Under the pieces are notes generated by a model, which did no database searches, was not told the DNA's origin, and was given only the letters and a program-made list of their open reading frames with translations. Shown here piece by piece: positions 1-9,008 of a stretch of DNA of 64,000 bases. This DNA comes from CAIWHR01 sp963816925 (lineage in GTDB: Bacteria; Pseudomonadota; Gammaproteobacteria; Burkholderiales; Casimicrobiaceae). The stretch's first letter is position 1. Every line of letters starts with the position of its first letter. The stretch is from the NCBI GenBank assembly GCA_963816925.1, contig CAWFMY010000010.1:62001-126000 (forward strand), written 5' to 3'. Position numbers and translations under genes: made by a program.

Positions 1-54
1 GGCGACGGGAAAGGGCGCTTACCGTGATTGGCAACGCACGCCCGGCCAACGTTG

Positions 55-1068
55 TCAGCGTGCTTTCTGCAGCCCGTCGTAGATCGCCCGGGCTGGCTGG
101 CCCTTCGCCTCGAGCTTTCCGATAGTGTCGTCAACGATTGGCTTGACCGCGGCTTGCATCTCGGCTTGTGTAGCCGCGGAGAACGGGATGATCTGGACGC
201 CTTTGGAGGTCATATACGCCCGACCTTCAACTTCCGCGTCGTCGAGGAGCTTTCCCATCCTTTCGGCGCCGGCCGGGCCAGTTGTCTGATCAATCAGCGC
301 GCGAAGATCGGGCGGCAATTTTTCGTAGCTGCTCGGATTCATCACGAAGAAGAAACTCGCGGCGTTGACGCCAGGTTCGTAGGAGTACTTGGCGACCGTG
401 CCGACTTGAAAGCTCTGCGCGCCCTCGAACGGAAACAACGCTCCGTCGATGGTGCCCTTGCTCATGGCGTCCACGACATCACCGGGTTGCACCGCGAGAG
501 GGACTGCGCCAAATGCCTTTACCGACTCCGCAAAGATTTCGCCGGCATACCGGATACGAAGTCCCTTGAAGTCTGCCATCGTATTGAGTTGCTTTGACGC
601 CATGTGAAACTTGAGCGGCGTGGTGGTCATGAGATAGAGAATCTTCACGCCGGCAAATTCAGGTGCCAGGTACTTAGGTGCGAGTTCCGTCAAAGCCTTC
701 GATGACTTGGCGCTTTGGTTCACCATGAACGGGAGATTTGATAGTTCCGTAAGCGGGAAGCGGCCAGGGGTACTTCCTGTCAGCCCGATGGCAATATCTG
801 CAACGCCAGTTCTGACCAGATCGAACTGGCGGGGCGGAGGCCCCATCTGCCCGGCAGGGAACACCTTCAGGACTAGCCGGCCGTTGGATTTCTTGGCAAG
901 GTCGTCGCCCCAGCGAAGCAACTCCTTGTGAAACGTGTGATTGGGCGGAAGAAAGTGCGACACCTTCAGCTCAAATTCCTGCGCCTGGGCGGTTCCGGCG
1001 AGCAAGCCACCTGCCAACGCGGATGCGGCTATCCAGCGCAACGGTCGGCTCAAATAGCTAATCTGCAT
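55..1068 (-). CDS. TRAP transporter substrate-binding protein (DctP family)
   Basis: This 337-residue protein is a periplasmic solute receptor of a TRAP transporter. These receptors bind organic acids and hand them to a DctQ/DctM membrane pair. A signal peptide of about 29 residues ends in TAQAQ, and the mature part opens with the DctP-like stretch FELKVSHFLPPNHTFHKELL. The start was placed at the internal ATG because GGGGGA lies 8 bases upstream; the longer start six codons earlier has no such site. It is the last complete gene of the leftward operon that begins with the dehydrogenase near 3328. The membrane subunits are not in the window and could lie beyond its left edge. The ligand cannot be read from sequence, but the neighbours suggest an organic or aromatic acid. 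Confidence 0.9.
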   Translation of the reverse strand: MQISYLSRPLRWIAASALAGGLLAGTAQAQEFELKVSHFLPPNHTFHKELLRWGDDLAKKSNGRLVLKVFPAGQMGPPPRQFDLVRTGVADIAIGLTGSTPGRFPLTELSNLPFMVNQSAKSSKALTELAPKYLAPEFAGVKILYLMTTTPLKFHMASKQLNTMADFKGLRIRYAGEIFAESVKAFGAVPLAVQPGDVVDAMSKGTIDGALFPFEGAQSFQVGTVAKYSYEPGVNAASFFFVMNPSSYEKLPPDLRALIDQTTGPAGAERMGKLLDDAEVEGRAYMTSKGVQIIPFSAATQAEMQAAVKPIVDDTIGKLEAKGQPARAIYDGLQKAR

Positions 1069-1140
1069 GATTACTTCCCCCTTCAAAGGAATTGATGGAA
1101 ACGGGCTGGTCCGCGCTCCTGAACATTAATTGCACCAGCT

Positions 1141-2343
1141 TTAGCCGAGTTCGAATATTCGTTGAGGGAGTTGGTGAAACTTCTCCACCACTCCACTTTC
1201 GCCAATGAGGAAGTTGTCGCAAACCCAGCTATAGGTACCCGCAGTGGTGTATGACGGGTGTGCTGAGAGCACCATGTTTTTCGAGAGAGGCATGGTTTCG
1301 TCAAAACGCAGCAGCGGGCGTTCGACCATGTCGTAACCCTGACCGTGACAGTGCAGCCGCTTTTCCTCGGGTTTGCCGTGCTCTCGCATGTACTCGTTGT
1401 ATGTCTCCCATGCATCCTTGCAGGAGGCGCCTGGCTTCAACAGACTGAGGGTAAAGTTTTGCGCTTCAAGCACAAACGCAAACTCGTCCTTCATTTCTTG
1501 CGAAGCCTTGCCGAGTACGCAGGTACGACCAAGCTCGGTATAAAAGCCACCCGCACCGCTGTTTTCGATCAGCAGCGTAAACGTGTCGCCCGCGCGAATG
1601 GTTCGATTTTGCAAATGTCGATTGCCGAAGAACGTGGACGTACCCACGGGACCCGACGCGCATAGGAACAGCCCCTGCTCACTCCCATGACTGTGCCCGT
1701 ATTGCTCCGCGACGCCCGCAACCTCCAGATCAGTCATGCCGGGCCGAATCGCAGCGAACACGGCCTCCATGGCGGCATCCTGCATCCGTGCAGTGCGGCG
1801 CATAAAGCCAATTTCCTCTTCGCTCTTCACTGCCTTTATGCGGTCCACAAGGTCGGACGCATCTACGAATTTGGCGTTGGACAGCTTTCCTCGCCGAAGG
1901 TGATCGATCAGTGCAAATGAAATAGCTGCAGTACCCACCAGGCCAACTACGCCACCCGCAAATCGCTCCAGATACTTTTCGGCAAGCGCTGCGTCGTATC
2001 CTGCGGTGTATGGGCATGATGCGTAACTCGGCGTGCCCATGAATCTGGCGACGCCTCGGCGCACGCCATCTCCCTCTGGCGGGAGTTCACGCACCACGCC
2101 CGTGGGACCCTGTCCAACTACCGTCATGCGCTCATCCCGCGGAAACACCACGGTTACCGAGTAACCGTTTGTCGCGGGTAGGTCGGTGAAGTATTTGACG
2201 TAGCCACCCATGAAATCGTTATTCGCCTGCATCAACAGTACGTCAATGTTCTGTTCGGTCATTGCCGCGCGCACAGCCCCCCAACGTCGTTCCAGCTCTG
2301 CGGTGGAAATTGGAGCATTGACGCGGTCTGCGGCTTCGGCCAT
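1141..2343 (-). CDS. M24 family (creatinase/Xaa-Pro peptidase fold) protein
   Basis: This 400-residue protein has a creatinase-type N-terminal domain (about residues 15-160) followed by a pita-bread M24 domain. Genuine metallopeptidases of this family carry two metal-binding Asp residues in a D-x(10-11)-D-x-x-R-T pattern. Here the corresponding stretch reads IENSGAGGFYTELGRT, so both positions appear to be Glu or Asn. The His region LHCHGQGYDM is kept. That favours a creatinase-like hydrolase or an atypical metal site over a standard aminopeptidase. AGGACGG precedes the ATG. The gene lies 24 bases after the dehydrogenase stop and upstream of the TRAP receptor, so the three probably form one operon. 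Confidence 0.85.
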   Translation of the reverse strand: MAEAADRVNAPISTAELERRWGAVRAAMTEQNIDVLLMQANNDFMGGYVKYFTDLPATNGYSVTVVFPRDERMTVVGQGPTGVVRELPPEGDGVRRGVARFMGTPSYASCPYTAGYDAALAEKYLERFAGGVVGLVGTAAISFALIDHLRRGKLSNAKFVDASDLVDRIKAVKSEEEIGFMRRTARMQDAAMEAVFAAIRPGMTDLEVAGVAEQYGHSHGSEQGLFLCASGPVGTSTFFGNRHLQNRTIRAGDTFTLLIENSGAGGFYTELGRTCVLGKASQEMKDEFAFVLEAQNFTLSLLKPGASCKDAWETYNEYMREHGKPEEKRLHCHGQGYDMVERPLLRFDETMPLSKNMVLSAHPSYTTAGTYSWVCDNFLIGESGVVEKFHQLPQRIFELG

Positions 2344-2367
2344 GGCACCGTCCTGTCAACTACGTCG

Positions 2368-3328
2368 TCAAGCTGGGCGCCTGACCAGATTGGTCATGCT
2401 GGCGGTATCTCCCGCCAGAAATGTGCGCAGATTGTGCTCGATCACCGGCATCGCAAAATCGATGTACACATCGCAAAAGCCGCCCTGATGGGTGGTGACA
2501 ATTACGTTTTCCATGTCCCAGAACGGATGGTCCGTTGGCAATGGTTCCTGCGAGAAGACATCCAGCGCCGCCCCCGCGATGCGCTTGTTCCTCAAGGCAT
2601 CGATCAGCGCCGCCTCGTCCACCACGCCGCCGCGCGCCAGGTTGATAAGGTATGCGCTGGGTTTCATTGCCGCCAACACGCTGGCGTCAACGCTATTTTG
2701 GGTGGCGGAGGAGAGGGGAGTCAGAAGCACCAGGTAGTCAAGGCCGCGCACCGCGACACCAAGCTCTTCACGCCCGTGCACCACATCGAATCCCGCTACA
2801 TCTCGCTTGGCCGACGAGATCCCAACAACTTTCATGCCAAATGCTTTGCACTTGGGCGCCAGCTCCTCGGCAATCACCCCAATGCCAAAGATCCCGACAG
2901 TCTTGTTCTTCAATAGACGCGCTGGAAAACGATCCCACAGATGTGCGCGTTTGATTGCGTACCGAGCGAGGCAATTGGCGACTGAGGGCGAGCATGGCCA
3001 TGAAGGCCGCCTCGGAGACAGGCGGGCCGTGCACGCCGTGCAGATTGGTGATGATGACATCCTTTCCGAGGGAAGCGCGATCAGCGATGCCGTCCACGCC
3101 GGTGCCGAGGGCTTGAATCCATTTGAGATTGGAGGCTTTCTCAAGGACCCGTTCGGACATCATCGGCCCAAACGTCATCAGGATGTCCGCCGAATCAATG
3201 TACGGTTCGACCTTGCTGTGATGGTCGACGACATTGACTGTCAGTTCCGGGAACTTCGCCTTGATTCTGTCGTGATACTGCATCCGGACGGCTTCCGGCA
3301 TGGACAGCAAAACGAGCACTTGGGCCAT
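2368..3328 (-). pseudogene. D-2-hydroxyacid dehydrogenase, one frameshift as sequenced
   Basis: NAD-dependent D-isomer 2-hydroxyacid dehydrogenase (phosphoglycerate dehydrogenase superfamily), which reduces a 2-oxo acid or oxidises a 2-hydroxy acid. The N-terminal catalytic half starts MAQVLVLLSMPEAVRMQYHD and runs to LSRQLPRSVRNQ. The reading then jumps frame and continues with WDRFPARLLKNKTVGIFGIG, the start of the Rossmann domain. The catalytic Arg (LARGGVVDE), Glu (DVFSQEPLP) and His (VTTHQGG) are present after the break. The shift falls near 2945-2965 and involves one base. Each half is well conserved, so an assembly error is as likely as real decay. It is the first gene of the leftward operon driven from the promoter at 3429-3467. 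Confidence 0.85.
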
Positions 3329-3712
3329 CGTCGCGAAATCTCGTGATCGGGGTTCAGGATTCGAGAGCCAAGTGGGAAGAAGCAGTTCGAAAGCACGGAA
3401 CAACTGTTGCCATGAAAATGGCAAATCCGAACATGTTCAATTTATAAGTTGCGCGTATTGTTGTCAAGGATTGACGTCCACTTTGGAACAGGCCTTTCGT
3501 GATGCATTGCAACAAACTATTGACAGGGAAGCGGGCGCAACTCTTTCTCGCGCGCCTCCGCGAGCAATTCCACAACCGGCAATTGAATTAACATAGAGCG
3601 TCGCGCGAGGGTGAATCGTCGTATCATCCGCCGTCCCGTGCGAAGCGCCATAGCGTTGGCAGCCCTGGCGCCGCGCTGGGCGATCCCCACACGCTTGTCG
3701 ATCATTCCGTTT
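3329..3712. other. Intergenic region between dehydrogenase operon and tetR
   Basis: This 384-base divergent spacer holds the leftward promoter and operator at 3429-3467, described separately. The rest shows no convincing open frame or hairpin. A possible upstream extension of the TetR frame to 3611 was not used, because the sequence before the chosen ATG does not look like TetR protein. Confidence 0.5.
3429..3467 (-). promoter_or_regulatory. Promoter with palindromic operator, probable TetR site (copy 1)
   Basis: Read leftward there is a perfect TTGACA -35 box (3462-3467), a 17-base spacer and TAAATT as -10 (3439-3444). The perfect palindrome GAACATGTTC (3429-3438) follows directly and would cover the transcription start. 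The same 14 bases TCCGAACATGTTCA recur before the SDR operon at 8846-8859 at the same distance from a TTGACA box. A repressor bound here would block initiation. The adjacent TetR gene is the natural candidate; this assignment is inference. Confidence 0.65.
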
Positions 3713-4399
3713 ATGAAATCTCGCTCCACCGGTAGCAAGCGCACTGCCTCCTCTACAAATGGGGCGAGGGGCCTCAGAGAGCAGAACAAACTGGAAAAGA
3801 TGCAGCGCATACGCGCCGCAGCGGCCGACCTATTCAAGCGCCACGGTTACACCGCAGCGACCATGAGGGAAATCGCGCTGAAAGCGCATGTCGGCATCGG
3901 CACACTCTTCAACTATGCTGATGACAAGCGCGACCTAATCTTCCTGATCTTTAACGAGGAACTGGCGGGGGTCGCGGCCAATGCATTGCGAGAGCCGCGG
4001 AAGGACGCCACGCTATCCGAGCAGGTCCATGCGGTTTTCCGGCCCCACTACCACTTTTTCGCGCGCAACCCGGTGTTATCACGCATCCTGCTGCAGGAGC
4101 TTACGTTCTACTCGACTGGGAAGCAGGCGGAAGCCTTCATGCGCATCCGGAACGGGTTGATCGACGGGATCGAGCAATTGGTCGAATCCGCACAGCGTGA
4201 ACGCCGCATTCTGTCGAAGGAGTCGGCGGGTTACATCGCGCGCCACTTCTTCTTCGTATATTCGGCGGCGGTTCGTTCCTGGATCGTCAGCGACCGCCCC
4301 AAGCCAGAAGTAGGGCTTGAGGACCTCAAGCGATTGCTTGACCTGCAGATCAATGGACTGCGCCCGGCGACAGCGCGGAAACCCGGGTCCAGACCTTAG
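3713..4399 (+). CDS. TetR/AcrR family transcriptional regulator
   Basis: This 228-residue one-component regulator has the N-terminal TetR helix-turn-helix at about residues 26-75: RIRAAAADLFKRHGYTAATM, then REIALKAHVGIGTLFNYADDK. The C-terminal ligand-binding half has no recognisable specificity. The ATG at 3713 fits the usual short lead before the helix-turn-helix. The gene sits between two leftward operons that share an operator-like palindrome, which suggests it represses both. Its stop overlaps the stop of the convergent amidohydrolase by four bases (4396-4399). The inducer is unknown; an acyl-CoA or aromatic intermediate of the local pathway would fit. Confidence 0.88.
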   Translation: MKSRSTGSKRTASSTNGARGLREQNKLEKMQRIRAAAADLFKRHGYTAATMREIALKAHVGIGTLFNYADDKRDLIFLIFNEELAGVAANALREPRKDATLSEQVHAVFRPHYHFFARNPVLSRILLQELTFYSTGKQAEAFMRIRNGLIDGIEQLVESAQRERRILSKESAGYIARHFFFVYSAAVRSWIVSDRPKPEVGLEDLKRLLDLQINGLRPATARKPGSRP

Positions 4400-5403
4400 G
4401 CGGCTCGTCTTGCTGTTGCCGGGAGGTCCAGGATGCGGGCCGCGTTTCCGCCGGCAATCATGGCAAGGTCCGCGCCGGCAACGCCGGACTCTTGGAGCCA
4501 GCCTAGGGGGTCCTTCTCACCAACCGGGTAGTCGCTGCCCAACACCAGTCGATCCGCGCCGACTCGTTCTATCAATACCTTCAAGACCTGCGGATCGTAG
4601 ACGCAGGTGTCATAGTAGAACGAGCGAAGGAATGAGCTTGGTGTCTTTCCGCCCGTATTGCGTACCGTGTCGGGCCGGTTCTGCGTGTTGCGGTCCATCC
4701 GTCCCATGTAATGCGGGAAATACCCGCCGCCGTGGGCCACTACGACCTTGAGATTGGGGAATCGAGTCATGGTTCCTTCATACACAAGCGAGGTCATGCA
4801 CTTGGTTTCTTCGATCGACTGGCCTGCAGAATTCCACAGGGCATAGCGTTGAAACCATGGATCGCGCACGCCCTCAGGGTGGATCCAAACCGGCACGTCA
4901 AGTCTGTTGATCTCTTCCCAGAACGGAAGGAAAACCGGATCCCCCATGTAAATGCCATTGTAGCTGGATGACACGTTTCCGACTTTGAGCTTCAGCGTCA
5001 TAACGGCGCGTTGAAGCTCGGTCAAGGCGAGTCCGACATCCTGTAGTGGCAACACGAAAGAGCCGACAAAGCGATCAGGGAATTGCGCTACCCATTCGGC
5101 GGCTTGATCGTTGCAGCGCCGGCAAAGCTCGAGGTCAGTTGCCGGATCCGCCCACGATGTCCCCTGCAGGACGGTACTCGCGCTGATCACGCTAATGTCG
5201 ACGCCGCGCGCGTCCATGTCTTCGATTTCGGCCCTGGGATCGAACATCCTGCCCATAAGGTTCTGTACACCTGGTCGTGGCGCCCCCGCCGGACTCGCGC
5301 CGAAGCCGGTGAATACGGTCTTGTTGGTCGACGCCGCGAAGACTTCCTTCACAAGCATGTGAACGTGGAAATCGACAACCAAGGGTAGATCACCTCGAAG
5401 CAT
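4396..5403 (-). CDS. Amidohydrolase-2 family protein (ACMSD/resorcylate decarboxylase-like)
   Basis: This 335-residue TIM-barrel protein belongs to the amidohydrolase-2 family (PF04909), which includes aminocarboxymuconate-semialdehyde decarboxylase and gamma-resorcylate decarboxylase. The metal-site HxH is seen as VDFHVHM near the N-terminus. Further motifs are WIHPEGV, VVAHGGGYFPHY and the terminal Asp in LVLGSDYPVGEKDP. These fit a metal-dependent decarboxylase or hydrolase of an aromatic or ring-cleavage acid. The start was set at the ATG at 5403, preceded by GAGGGCGAAG; a longer frame to 5595 is not family-like. It is the last gene of the operon starting at 8777, with a 113-base gap after the preceding amidohydrolase. 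Confidence 0.87.
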   Translation of the reverse strand: MLRGDLPLVVDFHVHMLVKEVFAASTNKTVFTGFGASPAGAPRPGVQNLMGRMFDPRAEIEDMDARGVDISVISASTVLQGTSWADPATDLELCRRCNDQAAEWVAQFPDRFVGSFVLPLQDVGLALTELQRAVMTLKLKVGNVSSSYNGIYMGDPVFLPFWEEINRLDVPVWIHPEGVRDPWFQRYALWNSAGQSIEETKCMTSLVYEGTMTRFPNLKVVVAHGGGYFPHYMGRMDRNTQNRPDTVRNTGGKTPSSFLRSFYYDTCVYDPQVLKVLIERVGADRLVLGSDYPVGEKDPLGWLQESGVAGADLAMIAGGNAARILDLPATARRAA

Positions 5404-5516
5404 TGTCTTCGCCCTCAATGTTGTGAACAACGCACGACCCAGTAATCTGCCGCTCAGCGCTCCTCGCTGGGGCGCTAACCTTCGATTTTGTAGCTCGTTT
5501 TGCGCGTTGGGGTCGC

Positions 5517-6359
5517 CTATAGGCCGAGGACGCGCTCGGCGTTCTTGTGCATGATCTTTTCCATGATCTCGTCTTTGTAACCGAGCTCGCCCCACTCACG
5601 GAGGATGCGTTCGTAGGGCATGCTCGGGTAGTCGCTGCCGAACATGATTTTGTCCTGCAAGCGAGCGCGCATATCGATCTTCAGGTTCCCCGGAAAATAC
5701 TTCGGTGCCCAACCGGACATTTCCCAGAACACGTTGCCCTTGTGGAGCGCAACGGCGGTGGTTTCGTCTACCCACGGCCAACCAGGATGCGCCATGATGA
5801 TCTTGAGACGCGGGAAATCTGCTGCGAGATCGTCGATCGCCGAAGGATGCGCGTGACGGATTCGTGCGCCCATGCCGCCTGGCATGCCGGCGCCCATGCC
5901 CGTTGTGCCTACGTCGATCATCACCGCCGCATCCATTGCATTCAATTCCTCAAAGAGAGGGTAGTAGCGCGTATCGTTGACCGCGAAGTGCTGCATGATG
6001 GGATGCAAATGCAGCCCGAGGAATCCCAATTCCTTGACGGCTTTGCGTGCCTGTTGAATGGCGATCTCGCCCTTCGCCGGCTCTACGGATCCCCATGCCT
6101 GGATGATGCGCTTGGGGTGACGCTTCCACATCGCGTGCACATACTCATTGGTGCAAGGTGGCGTGGCGATAGTCGTCTCGAGATCGAGTGCCACCAATAC
6201 CGCCTCGACGCCAGCGCCGGTGAACTCCTTGAGCACGTCCTCTTCCGATTTGGGGGCCCAAGTCTTGTTCCAATATGTGGCAAGCGCATCGACATAGGGT
6301 CCTTGGGCCGTGATCCATTCGCTTGTGCCGGGGTAGCAATGTAAATCGACAATTCTCAC
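5517..6359 (-). CDS. Amidohydrolase-2 family protein
   Basis: This is a second TIM-barrel amidohydrolase-2 member, 280 residues, and only distantly similar to its neighbour. It opens MRIVDLHCYPG, where the usual HxH is reduced to a single His followed by Cys-Tyr, so the metal site may differ. Later motifs are conserved: HLHPIMQHF, IMAHPGWPWVDE and MFGSDYPSMPYE with the terminal Asp. Its ATG overlaps the stop of the AMP ligase by four bases (ATGA), which implies translational coupling. Two members of the family side by side suggest consecutive steps, or a decarboxylase plus a hydrolase, in one catabolic route. Substrate unknown. Confidence 0.87.
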   Translation of the reverse strand: MRIVDLHCYPGTSEWITAQGPYVDALATYWNKTWAPKSEEDVLKEFTGAGVEAVLVALDLETTIATPPCTNEYVHAMWKRHPKRIIQAWGSVEPAKGEIAIQQARKAVKELGFLGLHLHPIMQHFAVNDTRYYPLFEELNAMDAAVMIDVGTTGMGAGMPGGMGARIRHAHPSAIDDLAADFPRLKIIMAHPGWPWVDETTAVALHKGNVFWEMSGWAPKYFPGNLKIDMRARLQDKIMFGSDYPSMPYERILREWGELGYKDEIMEKIMHKNAERVLGL

Positions 6360-8002
6360 GTTCTCTCCATTTCCAATTTCTTGCTGACCATTTCGACCAA
6401 AGTCTTCTTTGACACCTTGCCGAAGGTGGACACAGGAAAATCGGACATCAATTCCAGTCGCTCTGGCAGTTTGAACCTGGCGATCTCTTTTTCATGCAGG
6501 AATGCGGCGAGTTGCGCAAGCGTGAGTGTGTGACCGTTGCGAGGTATGACACAGGCACACATCTTCTCGCCCAGGTTCGGATCGGGCATGGCGACGCAGG
6601 CGACGTTCTGCACCGCCGGGTGCATGAGAATCAGGTTCTCGATCTCCTCGGCGCTGATCTTTTCCCCGCCGCGGTTTATCAAGTCTTTCTTACGTCCCTC
6701 GACCACGAAGTTACCGGTCGGATGCAGGCGCATCAGGTCGCCCGAGCAATAGAACCCGTCGGCGGTGAATTGCTTGGCGTTGTACTCCGGTACGCCCAAA
6801 TAGCCTCGCAGCGTGTAGGGACCACGGCAGGTCAGTTCGCCCACCTCACCCGGCGCCACCTCATTGCCATCGTCATCCACCAACCGTACTTCGTCATCGG
6901 GGCATATCGGCCTTCCGCAGGTCTCAAGGCGCACTTCCTCGGGATCATCGAGGCGGACGAAGAACAGCATCCCTTCAGACATTCCAAAGTTTTCCTGCAC
7001 CGTGACGCTTGGTATCAGTTCCTTGGTACGCAGGCGCACTTCAGGCTGCATGCGCTGGCCGCCGCTCTGGATCACTTCCAGCGTGGACAGATCGAAATTG
7101 CCGAGAACCGGACTGTTGATCAAGCGAATCAGTAGCGCAGGCACGACCTTGAGGTGGGTCACGCCATGCTGCTGGATCAACCTGAATATGTCCTCAGGTT
7201 TAGCGCTTGTTGAAAGCACAACCTTGCCGCCGTTGAAGAAGAAGCCCTGGATGCCCGGGCAGGCCAATGCAAGGTTGTGCGCGATTGGAATCACCAGCAA
7301 CAATGTGGAATTCTTCGTCACGCCGACTATGGGCGCAGCGGTCTTCGAGTTGTAGGCGTAATCGTTGTGGGTACGCGGGATAAGCTTGGGCACTCCGGTC
7401 GTGCCGCCTGAAAGTTGATAGATAGCGGGATCGCTTGGATCAAGCACGATCTTGTCCAGCGCCGAGCGCTGCAGCGTCGGTTCGCGCTCGATCAGGTCGG
7501 CAAGGGAATGCTCCCCGGGCGCCGCGCGACCGAGCACAATGCGCCATCGCAGCGATGGTGATTCGTCTTGGACCCGCGCGACCATCGGCCCGAACTGGAA
7601 ATCTCCCTGACTCTCCGGATAGAAGCAAGACGTGGCAGAAGAAATCCGCACGAATTGACTCAGTTCGCCGTAGCGGTGCGTCGACAACGCTGCAATGGGA
7701 ATGACCCCGATCTTTTGCAGGGCAAAATACAGCACGACGAATTCGGCCACGTTGGGCAATTGCAGTACGGCTGATTGAAGCGGTCCGAGACCAAGCTGCA
7801 ACAGGTTTAGCGCCAGTCGATCGCTGAGGCGATCTATGTCGGCGTAGGTGTACTGCGCGTCACCATCGATGACGGCGATGCGGTCGGCGTATTGCTTGAA
7901 TACGACGGCGAATTCCTGGGCAAGTGTCCTGTCCCGCCAATAGCCCTTCGCGCGGCACATTGCCGCATATTCCGGCGGGAAGGGAACGACGCCTTCAATC
8001 AC
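6356..8002 (-). CDS. (2,3-dihydroxybenzoyl)adenylate synthase-like AMP-dependent acid ligase
   Basis: This 548-residue ANL-superfamily enzyme most resembles EntE/DhbE aryl-acid adenylating ligases. The family-typical N-terminus PFPPEYAAMCRAKGYWRDRT is present. Core motifs are the P-loop LSGGTTGVPKLIPRTHNDY, ENFGMSEG, YCSGDLMRL, GEKISAEEIENL and the catalytic Lys region STFGKVSKKTLVE. The start is taken as GTG at 8002 because GAGGGAG lies about 8 bases upstream and the homologous N-terminus begins there. No carrier-protein or siderophore gene is nearby, so activation of an aromatic acid for catabolism (CoA ester formation) is more likely than siderophore assembly. It lies between the SDR and the first amidohydrolase in the operon. 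Confidence 0.85.
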   Translation of the reverse strand: MIEGVVPFPPEYAAMCRAKGYWRDRTLAQEFAVVFKQYADRIAVIDGDAQYTYADIDRLSDRLALNLLQLGLGPLQSAVLQLPNVAEFVVLYFALQKIGVIPIAALSTHRYGELSQFVRISSATSCFYPESQGDFQFGPMVARVQDESPSLRWRIVLGRAAPGEHSLADLIEREPTLQRSALDKIVLDPSDPAIYQLSGGTTGVPKLIPRTHNDYAYNSKTAAPIVGVTKNSTLLLVIPIAHNLALACPGIQGFFFNGGKVVLSTSAKPEDIFRLIQQHGVTHLKVVPALLIRLINSPVLGNFDLSTLEVIQSGGQRMQPEVRLRTKELIPSVTVQENFGMSEGMLFFVRLDDPEEVRLETCGRPICPDDEVRLVDDDGNEVAPGEVGELTCRGPYTLRGYLGVPEYNAKQFTADGFYCSGDLMRLHPTGNFVVEGRKKDLINRGGEKISAEEIENLILMHPAVQNVACVAMPDPNLGEKMCACVIPRNGHTLTLAQLAAFLHEKEIARFKLPERLELMSDFPVSTFGKVSKKTLVEMVSKKLEMERT

Positions 8003-8015
8003 TGTGGATACTCCC

Positions 8016-8777
8016 TCAGGTCGACGCCGAGAAGCCGCCATCGACAACAATAATTTCGCCGGTGACGAAGCGGTTGCCATGGACAAGACTCATCATCGAC
8101 TCGGCTACGTCGTCGGCCGTGACGCAGCGCTTCAGGGGGGTCGCTTTCGCGCGTTTTGCCATCAGGTCCGCGTATTTGTCCTTCAGCATCCGCTCCATCC
8201 AATCCCCTTCCATCCAGCCCGGCGCGACGGCGTTCACGCGGATCTCGGGACCCAGGTTCCAAGCCAGGGTCTTGGTCATGTTGACCACGGCTGCCTTGCT
8301 TGCAGCATAGGGCAGAGGCTGGGGTCCGGGGCGCAAGCCGACGATGCTTGCGGTATTGACGATGCAGGGGTGCTCACCTTTCCTCAACAGCGGGACCGCG
8401 GCGCGCGTCACCTGGAACATGCCACGTACGTTGACATTGAATACCCGGTCCCAGTCGTCCAACGCGAGACTTTCCAGATCCTTCGGTTTCCACGGGGCAG
8501 TTGTTCCGGCGTTGTTGATCAGCACATCCAGGTGACCAAACGCTTCCTCGATGGATCTCATCATGGCGCGCACACCGGACTCGTCGCTCACGTCGCACTG
8601 CAACAGCAACGTTTGGGCACCGAGCGCTTCCGCTTCAGCGCTGGTTTGACGCGCCGCCGCCACGCTGGAACTGTAGTTGATGGCCACGTTGTAACCAGCC
8701 CGCGCAAGTGCGAGCACGACGCTCTTGCCGATGCCACTCGAACCGCCGGTTACCAATGCTGCTTTCTTGTTGGCCAC
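8016..8777 (-). CDS. SDR family NAD(P)-dependent oxidoreductase (FabG-like)
   Basis: This 253-residue classical short-chain dehydrogenase has the cofactor motif VTGGSSGIGKS at residues 9-19, NNAG, the catalytic Ser (TASIVG) and the YxxxK pair in LPYAASKAAVVN. The C-terminus GEIIVVDGGFSAST is typical of FabG-like enzymes. It is the first gene of the leftward operon, about 70 bases downstream of a promoter with the operator shared with the dehydrogenase operon. It probably oxidises or reduces a hydroxy or keto intermediate of the same pathway. The substrate cannot be assigned. Confidence 0.92.
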   Translation of the reverse strand: MANKKAALVTGGSSGIGKSVVLALARAGYNVAINYSSSVAAARQTSAEAEALGAQTLLLQCDVSDESGVRAMMRSIEEAFGHLDVLINNAGTTAPWKPKDLESLALDDWDRVFNVNVRGMFQVTRAAVPLLRKGEHPCIVNTASIVGLRPGPQPLPYAASKAAVVNMTKTLAWNLGPEIRVNAVAPGWMEGDWMERMLKDKYADLMAKRAKATPLKRCVTADDVAESMMSLVHGNRFVTGEIIVVDGGFSAST

Positions 8778-8848
8778 TATTGGTCCTCGCTCTTATGAAT
8801 GGCGCACGACTTCGTGGGATCTCAGCGCTTTTGTGTGAGAATATATCC

Positions 8849-8887
8849 GAACATGTTCACTTTCTGACATGATTGCCTGCTTGTCAA
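8849..8887 (-). promoter_or_regulatory. Promoter with palindromic operator, probable TetR site (copy 2)
   Basis: Reading leftward, TTGACA (8882-8887) is followed after 17 bases by a weak -10 (GAAAGT, 8859-8864) and then the perfect palindrome GAACATGTTC (8849-8858). The 14-base core TCCGAACATGTTCA and its spacing to TTGACA match copy 1 at 3426-3467. The weak -10 may mean activator help or a different exact hexamer. It lies about 70 bases before the SDR start. Confidence 0.6.
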
Positions 8888-9008
8888 GCGGGCAAGTCAA
8901 TTGCTGCGGTGTAGCAAATTGTCGTGCAGGCATGGGGCTTTGTGACCCTGCGGTGTAAGCGACTGCGTGCGACGGAGTCCTGCAAATTACGAAACAGACG
9001 GAGGCATT

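Noticed and set aside
6356..8002. AMP ligase as a siderophore gene (entE)
   Set aside because: The sequence is EntE-like, but no isochorismate, peptide-synthetase or TonB-receptor gene is nearby and all neighbours are catabolic.
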